Of a stretch of 10,529 nt of DNA, positions 1-5,562 are shown piece by piece. The notes under the pieces were generated by a model that was not told the DNA's origin, searched no databases, and worked only from the letters and a program-made list of their open reading frames with translations. Every line of letters starts with the position of its first letter. The first letter of the stretch is position 1. This stretch comes from Candidatus Rifleibacteriota bacterium. GTDB lineage: Bacteria > UBP17 > UBA6191 > JACPRK01. The DNA lies in the NCBI GenBank assembly GCA_016213865.1, contig JACQZL010000428.1:1-10529 (forward strand), read 5' to 3'. The position numbers and the translations under genes were made by a program.

Positions 1-32
1 CACGTATCTCCGGGACAAGTTGCGTTGTAGTG

Positions 33-968
33 TTAGCCGTCGCGGTTGATCTTCTCGATCAGCTCGCGAAGGACCCTCTCGGCACGGTCGTTGTCCACCT
101 GGAGCGTTCCAGCGGCCTCGTGCCCGCCGCCCCCGTAGGACAGGGCCAGAGCGCCGATGTCGGTCCTGGACGTGCGGTTGAGGATCGACTTGCCGATGGC
201 GAAGACCGTGTTCTGTTGCTTGAGGCCCCACATCGCGTGGATCGAGATGTTGCACTCCGGGTAGACGGCGTAGATGACGAACCGGTTGCCGGGGTGGATG
301 ACCGCCTCGTGACGCAGATCCAGGACGACCAGGTTCCCGTGAACCGACGAGCAACGGCGGATCTGTGCGCGGAAGTCCTCGGCGTGTTGGAAGTAGAGCT
401 GCGTCCGTTCCTGAACGTCCGGGAGCTTCTCGATCTCGACGAGCGGAAGCCGGCGGCAGTGGTCGATCAGCTCCATCATCAACGCGTAGTTGGAGATGCG
501 GAACTCTCGGAAGCGGCCCAGGCCCGTGCGAGGGTCCATCACGAAGCTGAGGAGGTCCCAGCCCTTGGGCTCGAGGATGTCCTCGCGCGAGAACTGCGCC
601 GAATCCGCCTTGTCCACCGCGGCCATCAACTCGGGAGTGATGGTCGGGAACCGCTGGTGGCCTCCGAAATGCTCGTAGACCACCCGGGCGGCGGAAGCCG
701 CCTTGGGATCGATGACCAGGTTCGTGGCTGTCCCGCCCGTGCGGGCCACCTCGCTCGAGTGGTGGTCGAACGACATGTGGCAGGTCGGCACGTAGGGGAG
801 GTTGGTCGTGATGTCCCGGCTGGTGATCTCGACCTTGCCGTCCTGCACGTCCTTGGGATGGACGAACTTGATGTCGTCGATCATTTCCAGCTCCCGGAGC
901 AACGCGGCACAAACGACGCCGTCGAAGTCACTGCGAGTGACCAGTCGATATCGGGCGTTTTCGGACAC
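33..968 (-). CDS. DHH/DHHA1 family phosphoesterase
   Basis: Predicted cytoplasmic metal-dependent phosphoesterase of the DHH superfamily (RecJ, NrnA and exopolyphosphatase relatives), 311 residues. Seen: the N-terminal DFDG metal motif at about residues 14-17, the family's DHH triad at 68-70, a further acidic pair (VDKADS) near 119-123, and the C-terminal DHHA1 glycine motif GGGGHEAAGT at 279-288. Both domains look intact. I chose the GTG at 966-968 because GAGAGGTGA sits just before it. The ATG fifteen bases upstream (981-983) has no Shine-Dalgarno site and would itself lie inside that ribosome site. It lies about 90 bases downstream of the secreted Hsp20 gene on the same strand, with no clear terminator between, so cotranscription is possible. 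The substrate (oligonucleotide, cyclic dinucleotide or polyphosphate) cannot be told from sequence. The family call is firm and the specific activity is open. Confidence 0.88.
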   Translation of the reverse strand: MSENARYRLVTRSDFDGVVCAALLRELEMIDDIKFVHPKDVQDGKVEITSRDITTNLPYVPTCHMSFDHHSSEVARTGGTATNLVIDPKAASAARVVYEHFGGHQRFPTITPELMAAVDKADSAQFSREDILEPKGWDLLSFVMDPRTGLGRFREFRISNYALMMELIDHCRRLPLVEIEKLPDVQERTQLYFQHAEDFRAQIRRCSSVHGNLVVLDLRHEAVIHPGNRFVIYAVYPECNISIHAMWGLKQQNTVFAIGKSILNRTSRTDIGALALSYGGGGHEAAGTLQVDNDRAERVLRELIEKINRDG

Positions 969-972
969 GCTT

Positions 973-981
973 TCACCTCTC
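973..981 (-). promoter_or_regulatory. Ribosome binding site deciding the GTG start of the DHH gene
   Basis: On the minus strand GAGAGGTGA ends four bases before the GTG at 966-968. It is a good match to an extended anti-Shine-Dalgarno pairing and overlaps the upstream in-frame ATG, which therefore is unlikely to be the start. Confidence 0.6.
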
Positions 982-1058
982 ATGGGCAGAAACCAACCGC
1001 GACCGCGGCTGCGCTTCTTGGCCCGGTCCCGTTTCCAACTCTAGCACGGCCGTCGGCT

Positions 1059-1895
1059 TCACAGACGATGACTGCCGCCCTCGCGACCGCCCTCGCCCTC
1101 GGGCGCTTTCGGGAGGATCGCTTCCACGGTGTCGCCCTGGTAGCTCACCTTCGCCTTCGACGGAACGATTCTCGCGGGGAGCGGGACGGTCCGCCGCAGG
1201 ACACGAGTCGTCGCGGACTCCGTCCAGGATTCGCCCTCCTCGCTTCGGTCCTTGCGCTTTTGCGACTCGACTCGGCGAGCCTCGACGGTCACGGAATCGT
1301 CGGAAAACTGCACCTTGACCTGCTTGCGGTCGAATCCGGGCACCCGAATCCGGAAGACCAGATGGTCGCCCGCGTCGGTGACCTTGCCCTCGGAGAGGCG
1401 GGCTCCACCGGCGGACTCGCTGTCCTTCGGAAAGCGGGGCCACCGCCAGGTATCTTCGTCGAACGGCCACGAGCGCGACTTCCCGGCCTCCGGCGCGCGC
1501 TCCTTGCGCAGCTTGTCGAGCCGCTCCTTCATCTGACGGCGACGCGAGTCGGGGGGGCCCCAGAGCGAATCGTCCGGAGGCTCGCCCCAGAGGCCGTCTC
1601 GCTCGAACATGCGCTGCATCCGTTCGTGCCTTCGGGCCTGCAGCTCCTCGATCTGGCGCATCTCGGAAAGGAAGCGGCGCATGGTGTCACGGACGTCCGT
1701 TTGGCCTGGCGCCGGGGTGGACGATCCCGGCCCGGTCGCCGGCGGCTCAGGTGCCCTGGGCGCCGTTGGCACTCCCAGTCCCTTACCCGGTCGAACCTGT
1801 TCGGCTGGACTCCCGGCGAGCTCACTCGCGGCCCGGCAAGTCGGCGCAAAAGCCAGCAACAGCCCCGCAGTCATGGCGACGACACGACCGATCAT
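1059..1895 (-). CDS. Secreted/periplasmic Hsp20 (alpha-crystallin) family small heat-shock protein
   Basis: Predicted ATP-independent holdase chaperone, 278 residues, unusual in being exported. The start ATG at 1893-1895 has AGGAGG eight bases upstream; an in-frame ATG twenty codons earlier would spoil the signal peptide. Residues 1-23 form a signal peptide (MIGR, hydrophobic LLLAFA, then a CRA|A-type cleavage site; the Cys is not in a convincing lipobox). Next come a Pro/Ala-rich linker (about 40-65), a charged helical stretch (about 68-100), a twofold LWGxPPD motif (102-116), and a basic helix (118-133). The alpha-crystallin domain covers about 170-263: HLVFRIRVPGFDRKQVKVQF is typical of beta strands 2-4, and AKVSYQGDTVEAILPK stands for the usual A...NGVL motif. 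No C-terminal IxI motif is visible and the tail is Gly/Glu-rich. Most Hsp20 proteins are cytoplasmic and about 140-170 residues long, so this one has a long extra N-terminus. It may be cotranscribed with the DHH gene. Confidence 0.82.
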   Translation of the reverse strand: MIGRVVAMTAGLLLAFAPTCRAASELAGSPAEQVRPGKGLGVPTAPRAPEPPATGPGSSTPAPGQTDVRDTMRRFLSEMRQIEELQARRHERMQRMFERDGLWGEPPDDSLWGPPDSRRRQMKERLDKLRKERAPEAGKSRSWPFDEDTWRWPRFPKDSESAGGARLSEGKVTDAGDHLVFRIRVPGFDRKQVKVQFSDDSVTVEARRVESQKRKDRSEEGESWTESATTRVLRRTVPLPARIVPSKAKVSYQGDTVEAILPKAPEGEGGREGGSHRL

Positions 1896-1903
1896 CTTCA
1901 GAA

Positions 1904-1909
1904 CCTCCT
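1904..1909 (-). promoter_or_regulatory. Ribosome binding site of the secreted Hsp20 gene
   Basis: A perfect AGGAGG lies on the minus strand eight bases before the ATG at 1893-1895. It fixes the start so that the signal peptide begins MIGRVV rather than at the upstream ATG at 1953-1955. Confidence 0.7.
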
Positions 1910-2134
1910 GCCCGGACTTCGAAATGCCCGGAACCTGAGCGACCAACCTGATCATACACCTACGGACAACCCGGTCTCCGGCGGCGGCAGCATGTTCCTG
2001 AGCCCTTCAGCCCCCTCAGCCCTGACGGATGGCTACCGGGCCGTGGGGAAGATCGCCGGGCCCAAAGTCCGCGATCACGGGGCTTCGTGGGGAATTCCTC
2101 CCTGACTTCCTTACTGGCACCGGATGGGGTAAGC

Positions 2135-2149
2135 TGGCACACAAGTTGC
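2135..2149 (+). promoter_or_regulatory. Candidate sigma-54 (-24/-12) promoter of the receiver gene
   Basis: The stretch TGGCACACAAGTTGC matches the sigma-54 consensus TGGCACGNNNNTTGC at every fixed base except the seventh (A for G), with exact spacing between the -24 GG and the -12 GC. Initiation would fall near 2161, about 50 bases before the ATG at 2212. Such promoters need an AAA+ enhancer-binding activator, and none is encoded in the window. A chance match is possible, but the placement in the only intergenic gap before this gene supports it. Confidence 0.55.
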
Positions 2150-2211
2150 CGCTCGGCGGCGCGAACCAAGTCCATCTCGCCGACCATCGCCGGATGGACC
2201 AGGCGCTCTCG

Positions 2212-2913
2212 ATGAAGAAACGAATCCTCCTGGTCGAGGACAGCAAGACGCAAGCGTACGCCGTCAGAGCAGCACTCCTGGCGGCCGGCTACGACGTCGA
2301 GTTGGCCACCTCCGGCGAGGCCGCCATCGAGTCGATCAAGAAGAGCCGGCCCGACCTGATGGTCCTCGATGTAGGTCTGCCTCAGATGAGCGGTCTGGAG
2401 GTGTGTCGGGCCTTGCGGCTCGATGCAGAAGCTCACGCGCTGCCGATCCTCATGTTCACCGACAAGGAGGACAGCCCGGCGGAGATCCTCGGTTTGCAGC
2501 ACGGGGCGGACGACTACGTGGGCAAGTCGGAGCCGATGGAGACGTTGCTCACGCGGATCCAGCGCATGCTCGAGCGCGTCGAGATCTACCAGCGGGTCTC
2601 GCTCCAGGAGAAGCTCGACCTGCTTCGCGACGCCTCCAACATCGTCAGTCACGGCATCAACAACCCGCTGCAGGTTATCCAGATGAGCCTGGAGATCCTC
2701 GAACGGCAGCCCATGCCCGAGGAGCTCTGTCAGCGTGCCCTGGCCAACCTGCGACGCTACTTCAACCGCATCGCCAAGCTGGTCAAGAACATCGAGATGG
2801 TCTCGCGCATCGCGAGCGAGACCTTCGTGGAACGTAAGGTCCTCTTCGATCTGCGCAAGGCGCTCGAGGATGCGGAGGTCAGCGCCAAGGAGAACGTGGA
2901 CTGGCGGCTGTGA
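2212..2913 (+). CDS. Response-regulator receiver fused to a histidine-kinase dimerisation (HisKA-type) domain, no ATPase domain
   Basis: A 233-residue signalling protein. The receiver domain (about 3-122) has all key residues: the acidic pair E9/D10, phosphoacceptor D53 in LMVLDVGLPQMSG, T83 in MFTDKED, and K105 in DDYVGKSEP. A helical linker (123-140) leads into a DHp/HisKA-like helix pair with an H-box, SHGINNPLQVI, where H147 is the likely phospho-accepting histidine, continuing to about 205. The protein then stops without N, G1 or G2 boxes, so it cannot bind ATP as a kinase. It may be a phosphorelay intermediate, a phosphotransferase, or a dimeric regulator fed by another kinase. I chose the ATG at 2212 because MKKRILLVEDS is a typical receiver N-terminus; its ribosome site is weak. 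The ATG at 2194 is an alternative. No DNA-binding domain is present. The 253-base gap after it suggests it is separate from the lipid operon. Confidence 0.85.
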   Translation: MKKRILLVEDSKTQAYAVRAALLAAGYDVELATSGEAAIESIKKSRPDLMVLDVGLPQMSGLEVCRALRLDAEAHALPILMFTDKEDSPAEILGLQHGADDYVGKSEPMETLLTRIQRMLERVEIYQRVSLQEKLDLLRDASNIVSHGINNPLQVIQMSLEILERQPMPEELCQRALANLRRYFNRIAKLVKNIEMVSRIASETFVERKVLFDLRKALEDAEVSAKENVDWRL

Positions 2914-3105
2914 CGGGCACCCACCGCCCCTGACCCCGCGGGTCCTCTGGGGGCACCACCTGGGGAGCGTGCTCGGTACTGGGATCATCCGTACGGATGC
3001 GGTTCGAGTAGCGAGGGGAACGACACGGCCTTCCTCATCCTCCCTCGTCCCGGCGCCCTGGGGGCGCTGCTACCGACCTGCGGGATTGGGGCCGCCACGC
3101 GCCCG

Positions 3106-3135
3106 TTGTCCGGAGCGGCCTCCCGGCTGTAGAGT
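3106..3135 (+). promoter_or_regulatory. Possible sigma-70-type promoter for the seven-gene lipid-type operon
   Basis: TTGTCC at 3106-3111 and TAGAGT at 3130-3135 are separated by 18 bases; each matches four of six consensus positions. Initiation would fall near 3142, just before the GGGAGG ribosome site (3153-3158) of the acyl carrier protein gene. The rest of the 2914-3166 gap holds only two short GC hairpins without T-tracts and no convincing small gene. Confidence 0.35.
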
Positions 3136-3166
3136 GGCGCCGCCACACTGGCGGGAGGTTCTTCCG

Positions 3167-3571
3167 ATGGAGCACGACGATATCTTTCCCGGCGTCCGCG
3201 ACTGCCTGGTCGACGCCTTGATGCTGAAAGACCCTGAACGGGTGAGACCCGCCAGCTCGCTGATCCGTGACCTGGGCGCCGACTCGCTCGACATCCTCGA
3301 CCTCATCTTCCACCTGGAGGAGCGTTTCTCCATCCGCATCTCGAAGGAAGAAATCAACTACTACTCCAACCTCGGACTGAGCGAGGCCGAGACGCACGTC
3401 GGCGGCGTGCTGACCCAGCCGGCGCTGGAGCGCCTCAGGCAGATGATGCCGGAGGCCGAGCCGTCAGCCTTCGCCTCCGGCCTCACCGTCAGCGAGGTCC
3501 CGAAGCTGATCACGGTCCAGACCCTGATGAACCTGGTGGATCGCAAGCTCGCGGCCACGCAGGGCAACTGA
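3167..3571 (+). CDS. Extended acyl carrier protein (phosphopantetheine-binding)
   Basis: A 134-residue acyl carrier protein expected to carry acyl chains on a 4'-phosphopantetheine arm. The attachment motif is LGADSLDILDLIFHLEERF, with S40 as the modified serine and the normal acidic helix II after it. The standard fold ends with a helix such as ITVQTLMNLVDRKL, which here appears only at about 115-128. An insert of some 45-50 residues lies between (about 62-114, including LTQPALERLRQMMPEAEPSA). Ordinary ACPs are about 80 residues. From memory, similar long ACPs with an LTPxxLxxLxxxMP insert occur in Planctomycetota and some other phyla. The ATG at 3167 has GGGAGG eight bases upstream. It is the first gene of the operon, thirteen bases before the membrane protein. 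It probably hands acyl substrates to the reductase, radical SAM or acyltransferase enzymes downstream; that role is inferred. Confidence 0.85.
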   Translation: MEHDDIFPGVRDCLVDALMLKDPERVRPASSLIRDLGADSLDILDLIFHLEERFSIRISKEEINYYSNLGLSEAETHVGGVLTQPALERLRQMMPEAEPSAFASGLTVSEVPKLITVQTLMNLVDRKLAATQGN

Positions 3572-3584
3572 ACGGCGGCACCCC

Positions 3585-4433
3585 ATGCCCACCCCCGTGG
3601 AACTGGTCCTCCCGGTCTGGTTGCAGGCCTTGGGCGTCCTCGATGCCTGGGGCATCAAGCCGGCCTACATGCTCCTGGGGTTCTGGCTGCTGTGGCGACT
3701 GCGAGGCCAGACGCAGCCGGAGATGAGATGGCTCTGGTGGGGCCTGGTGGCCTTCGAGATCGGCGAGTCGGCATGTGCGGTCAACTACCTGGTCTTCGAC
3801 CTGCAGTCGGTCCCGTGGGAACTGGTCCACGACGCCGGGATGATCGTCGCGGCGATGGCCATCACGATGGGGCTCCTCGAGCTGCTCGACCGCCGGATGC
3901 TCTTTCAGTTCTCGAGCGACAAGGCGTGCGCTCTGATGCGCTTTTGCAGGGACTGTCCGGTCCGAGCGAGCTCGTGCTGCCGGTTTCGGCCGCTCTTCAT
4001 GTTCCTGTGCGCCGTGGGGGCGCTCGTCTCCGCGGCCCCGCTGACCCGCGAGGCGGTCATCGACCACCCGGTGGCGGTCTCGTTCTTCGGGCGCACCATC
4101 GTCGAGTACCACCTTCCGGCGAGCCAGATCGTGGAGAACCGCATTTGCCCGATCGTGGCCGTCGCGTTCTTCCTGGCCACGCTGGTGTTGCTCTGGCGGG
4201 CGCGGGACCCGCACCTGAGGTGGGAGCGGCTCCTCTTCTCGGCGGCCGTCGGTGCGGCCTTCTTCGGCCTCTTCAGGTTTGTGAACTACAGAGCGAACTT
4301 CGACACCGCGGTCTGGTTCGACTTCTGGGAGGAGTCCACGGAGTTCGCCGCCGTGGCCGGCCTCGCTCTCCTCTTGCACGTCGTGGGCGACCGGCTCGAG
4401 CCGGCGGCGTCCCGTCCGAAAGGCGGCGAATGA
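3585..4433 (+). CDS. Polytopic membrane protein with a cysteine-rich loop, function unknown
   Basis: I do not recognise a family for this 282-residue protein. About seven membrane segments are visible: roughly 24-42, 48-71, 80-101, 134-152, 184-205, 214-234 and 252-268. Between segments three and four is a short soluble loop with an unusual cysteine cluster: C115, C121, C124, C131 and C132, in the pattern Cx5CxxCx6CC. This could hold a metal or iron-sulfur centre or form disulfides. Other polar features inside segments include FEIGESACAVNY (58-68), which could be functional. The start ATG at 3585 lies thirteen bases after the ACP stop with only a weak ribosome site, suggesting translational coupling. 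Its place between an ACP and a reductase suggests a role in membrane lipid handling or electron delivery to the radical SAM enzymes, but this is a guess. Confidence 0.8.
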   Translation: MPTPVELVLPVWLQALGVLDAWGIKPAYMLLGFWLLWRLRGQTQPEMRWLWWGLVAFEIGESACAVNYLVFDLQSVPWELVHDAGMIVAAMAITMGLLELLDRRMLFQFSSDKACALMRFCRDCPVRASSCCRFRPLFMFLCAVGALVSAAPLTREAVIDHPVAVSFFGRTIVEYHLPASQIVENRICPIVAVAFFLATLVLLWRARDPHLRWERLLFSAAVGAAFFGLFRFVNYRANFDTAVWFDFWEESTEFAAVAGLALLLHVVGDRLEPAASRPKGGE

Positions 4434-4481
4434 ACCGGAGCGCGCCCGGCAGCGCCGGGTCCGCCGGCGGGAGGTCTGCAC

Positions 4482-5213
4482 ATGCCTGAACTGGAAGGCC
4501 GAGTCGCCATCGTCACCGGGGGCAGCGGCTCCATCGGGTCGGCCATCTGCCGCGTCTTCGTGCGCGAAGGAGCCCGCGTTGCCTTCACCTACGCGACCGC
4601 GGCCGACCGGGCCGAGGCGCTCGTCCGGGAGCTGGGGCCCCAGGTGCGAGCCTACCAGGTCTCGGTGACCGACGCCGGGGAGATCGAGACGATGGCGCGC
4701 GCCGTCCTCGCGGAGTGGGGGACGGTCGACGTCCTCGTCAACAACGCCGCGATCGCCCAGGTGCTGGCCCTGCCCTTGATCGAGGAGGAAGACTGGGACG
4801 AGGTGGCGGCCGTCAACCTCAAAGGGCCCTTTCTGGTCACGAAGGCCGTCGTCCGGTCGATGGTGTCCAGGCGGCAGGGCTCCATCGTGAACATCGGTTC
4901 GTTGGCGGGTGAGCGCATCATGGAGGTCCCGCCCCACTACGCCGCCACCAAGGCAGCGATGGGAGGGTTCACCCGCTCGCTGGCGTGGGAGCTCAAGCGG
5001 TACAACATCCGGGTCAACTGTGTCGTGCCCGGCCTGGTCGACGGCGGTGTCGGCGAGCACGTGCCGGAAAAGCAGCGCAAGCAGTACGAGCAGTACGCCA
5101 CGGTCGGCCGCCTGGGCCGCCCCGAGGAGGTGGCGGAGGTCGTGAGCTTCGTGGCCAGCTCCCGGGCTGCCTTCGTCAACGGCCAGTTGATTCGCGTGGA
5201 CGGAGGGATCTGA
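4482..5213 (+). CDS. Short-chain dehydrogenase/reductase, FabG-like
   Basis: A 243-residue classical SDR oxidoreductase, likely NAD(P)H-dependent. It has the Rossmann nucleotide motif TGGSGSIG (12-19), the structural NNAA motif (87-90), and the catalytic tetrad N112, S140, Y153 and K157 (in YAATK). The C-terminus, FVNGQLIRVDGGI, is typical of FabG and related SDRs. Length and motifs are complete, so it should be active. The FabG-type sequence plus an ACP gene two genes upstream suggests reduction of a 3-ketoacyl-ACP or another keto-lipid intermediate, but SDR substrates are hard to predict. The ATG at 4482 has GGGAGG (4469-4474) seven bases upstream. A short perfect hairpin (stem CCCGGC/GCCGGG at 4445-4459) lies in the 48-base gap just before that site and could modulate translation. 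Confidence 0.9.
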   Translation: MPELEGRVAIVTGGSGSIGSAICRVFVREGARVAFTYATAADRAEALVRELGPQVRAYQVSVTDAGEIETMARAVLAEWGTVDVLVNNAAIAQVLALPLIEEEDWDEVAAVNLKGPFLVTKAVVRSMVSRRQGSIVNIGSLAGERIMEVPPHYAATKAAMGGFTRSLAWELKRYNIRVNCVVPGLVDGGVGEHVPEKQRKQYEQYATVGRLGRPEEVAEVVSFVASSRAAFVNGQLIRVDGGI

Positions 5214-5240
5214 GCCTCCGGGGCTGAGAGGGTTCAACCT

Positions 5241-5450
5241 ATGGATGAAATCGTTCCGTACTTCCTGGCCGTTGCGGGGCTCTTCCCGGTCGTGGCTGCA
5301 ATCCGCGACTGGAACTGGTTCTTCGAGCACGAGAAGGCCAGGTTCTTCGTCCGCTTCCTGGGTCGCAAGGGCGCCCGGATGTTCTACGCGCTGCTCGGCC
5401 TGGCCATCTCCGGCATCGGCGTCGCGAACATCCTGGACCTGCTCTCGTGA
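5241..5450 (+). CDS. Small two-helix membrane protein, Imm17-like
   Basis: A 69-residue protein with two predicted membrane helices (about 5-21 and 46-67) around a conserved-looking middle: RDWNWFFEHEKARFFVRFLGRKGARMFY. That aromatic and basic core resembles what I remember of the small membrane proteins grouped as immunity 17 (Imm17). That name comes from polymorphic-toxin loci, and many such proteins sit in other contexts. No toxin gene is seen here, so an immunity role is not supported. GAGAGGG (5226-5232) precedes the ATG by eight bases. It lies 27 bases after the reductase and within the lipid-type operon, so it may be a small membrane partner of one of the enzymes. Confidence 0.72.
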   Translation: MDEIVPYFLAVAGLFPVVAAIRDWNWFFEHEKARFFVRFLGRKGARMFYALLGLAISGIGVANILDLLS

Positions 5451-5502
5451 GCGACCGCGGGCCGAAGTCGTCGCGCCGTGCGATCGTCTTCGGGGGTACG
5501 AA

Positions 5503-5530
5503 GCTCGAGGCTCGATACCCGAGGCTCGAG
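5503..5530 (+). repeat. Four-copy degenerate heptamer repeat (GCTCGAG)
   Basis: In the 112-base leader before the first radical SAM gene, four 7-base units run head to tail: gctcgag, gctcgat, acccgag, gctcgag. The outer units are identical, the second differs by one base and the third by two. It looks like a short tandem repeat rather than coding sequence. Confidence 0.6.
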
Positions 5531-5546
5531 GACTGCCTTGGGGCCT

Positions 5547-5553
5547 GAGGAGA
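5547..5553 (+). promoter_or_regulatory. Ribosome binding site deciding a TTG start
   Basis: GAGGAGA lies nine bases before the TTG at 5563-5565. It is the only convincing Shine-Dalgarno site between the end of the small membrane protein (5450) and the conserved part of the radical SAM protein. Confidence 0.55.
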
Positions 5554-5562
5554 CTGGTCGAC

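Larger units (their letters stand above)
1896..2211. other. Divergent intergenic region between the Hsp20 gene and the receiver gene
   Basis: About 316 bases separate the two divergent genes. I see no small ORF with a ribosome site and no strong hairpin. It holds the Hsp20 ribosome site (1904-1909), a lone TATGAT-like hexamer on the minus strand (1951-1956) without a properly spaced -35, and a strong sigma-54-type element on the plus strand (2135-2149). Confidence 0.6.

Noticed and set aside
1951..1969. Minus-strand sigma-70 promoter for the Hsp20 gene (TATGAT with TTGTCC)
   Set aside because: The two hexamers are only seven bases apart and no other -35 sits at 16-18 bases; no heat-shock sigma consensus was seen.
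30..2105. 691-codon plus-strand open frame opposite the DHH and Hsp20 genes
   Set aside because: It runs antisense to two genes with clear domain motifs. Its translation is low-complexity Arg/Leu/Val/Asp text with no recognisable domain, as expected for a GC-rich shadow frame.
2932..3067. Two perfect GC hairpins (2932-2944, stem GACCC/GGGTC; 3053-3067, stem GCGCCC/GGGCGC) as intrinsic terminators
   Set aside because: Stems are only 5-6 pairs with 3-base loops and no T-tract follows either; such hairpins arise easily in GC-rich DNA.
2914..3166. Possible remnant of a histidine-kinase ATPase domain after the receiver-HisKA gene
   Set aside because: I looked at the frame that continues past the stop (the 2735-3571 frame) and saw no N, G1 or G2 box, only Pro/Arg-rich noise, so a simple frameshift is not supported.
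4445..4459. Hairpin CCCGGC-AGC-GCCGGG before the SDR gene as a regulatory element
   Set aside because: The repeat is perfect but short, and similar ones are common at this base composition. It is mentioned with the SDR gene but not called as a feature.
5245..5562. N-terminal extension of the first radical SAM protein back to the ATG at 5245
   Set aside because: It would overlap almost the whole small membrane protein and reads as Ser/Arg-rich shadow sequence; the TTG at 5563 has a good ribosome site.
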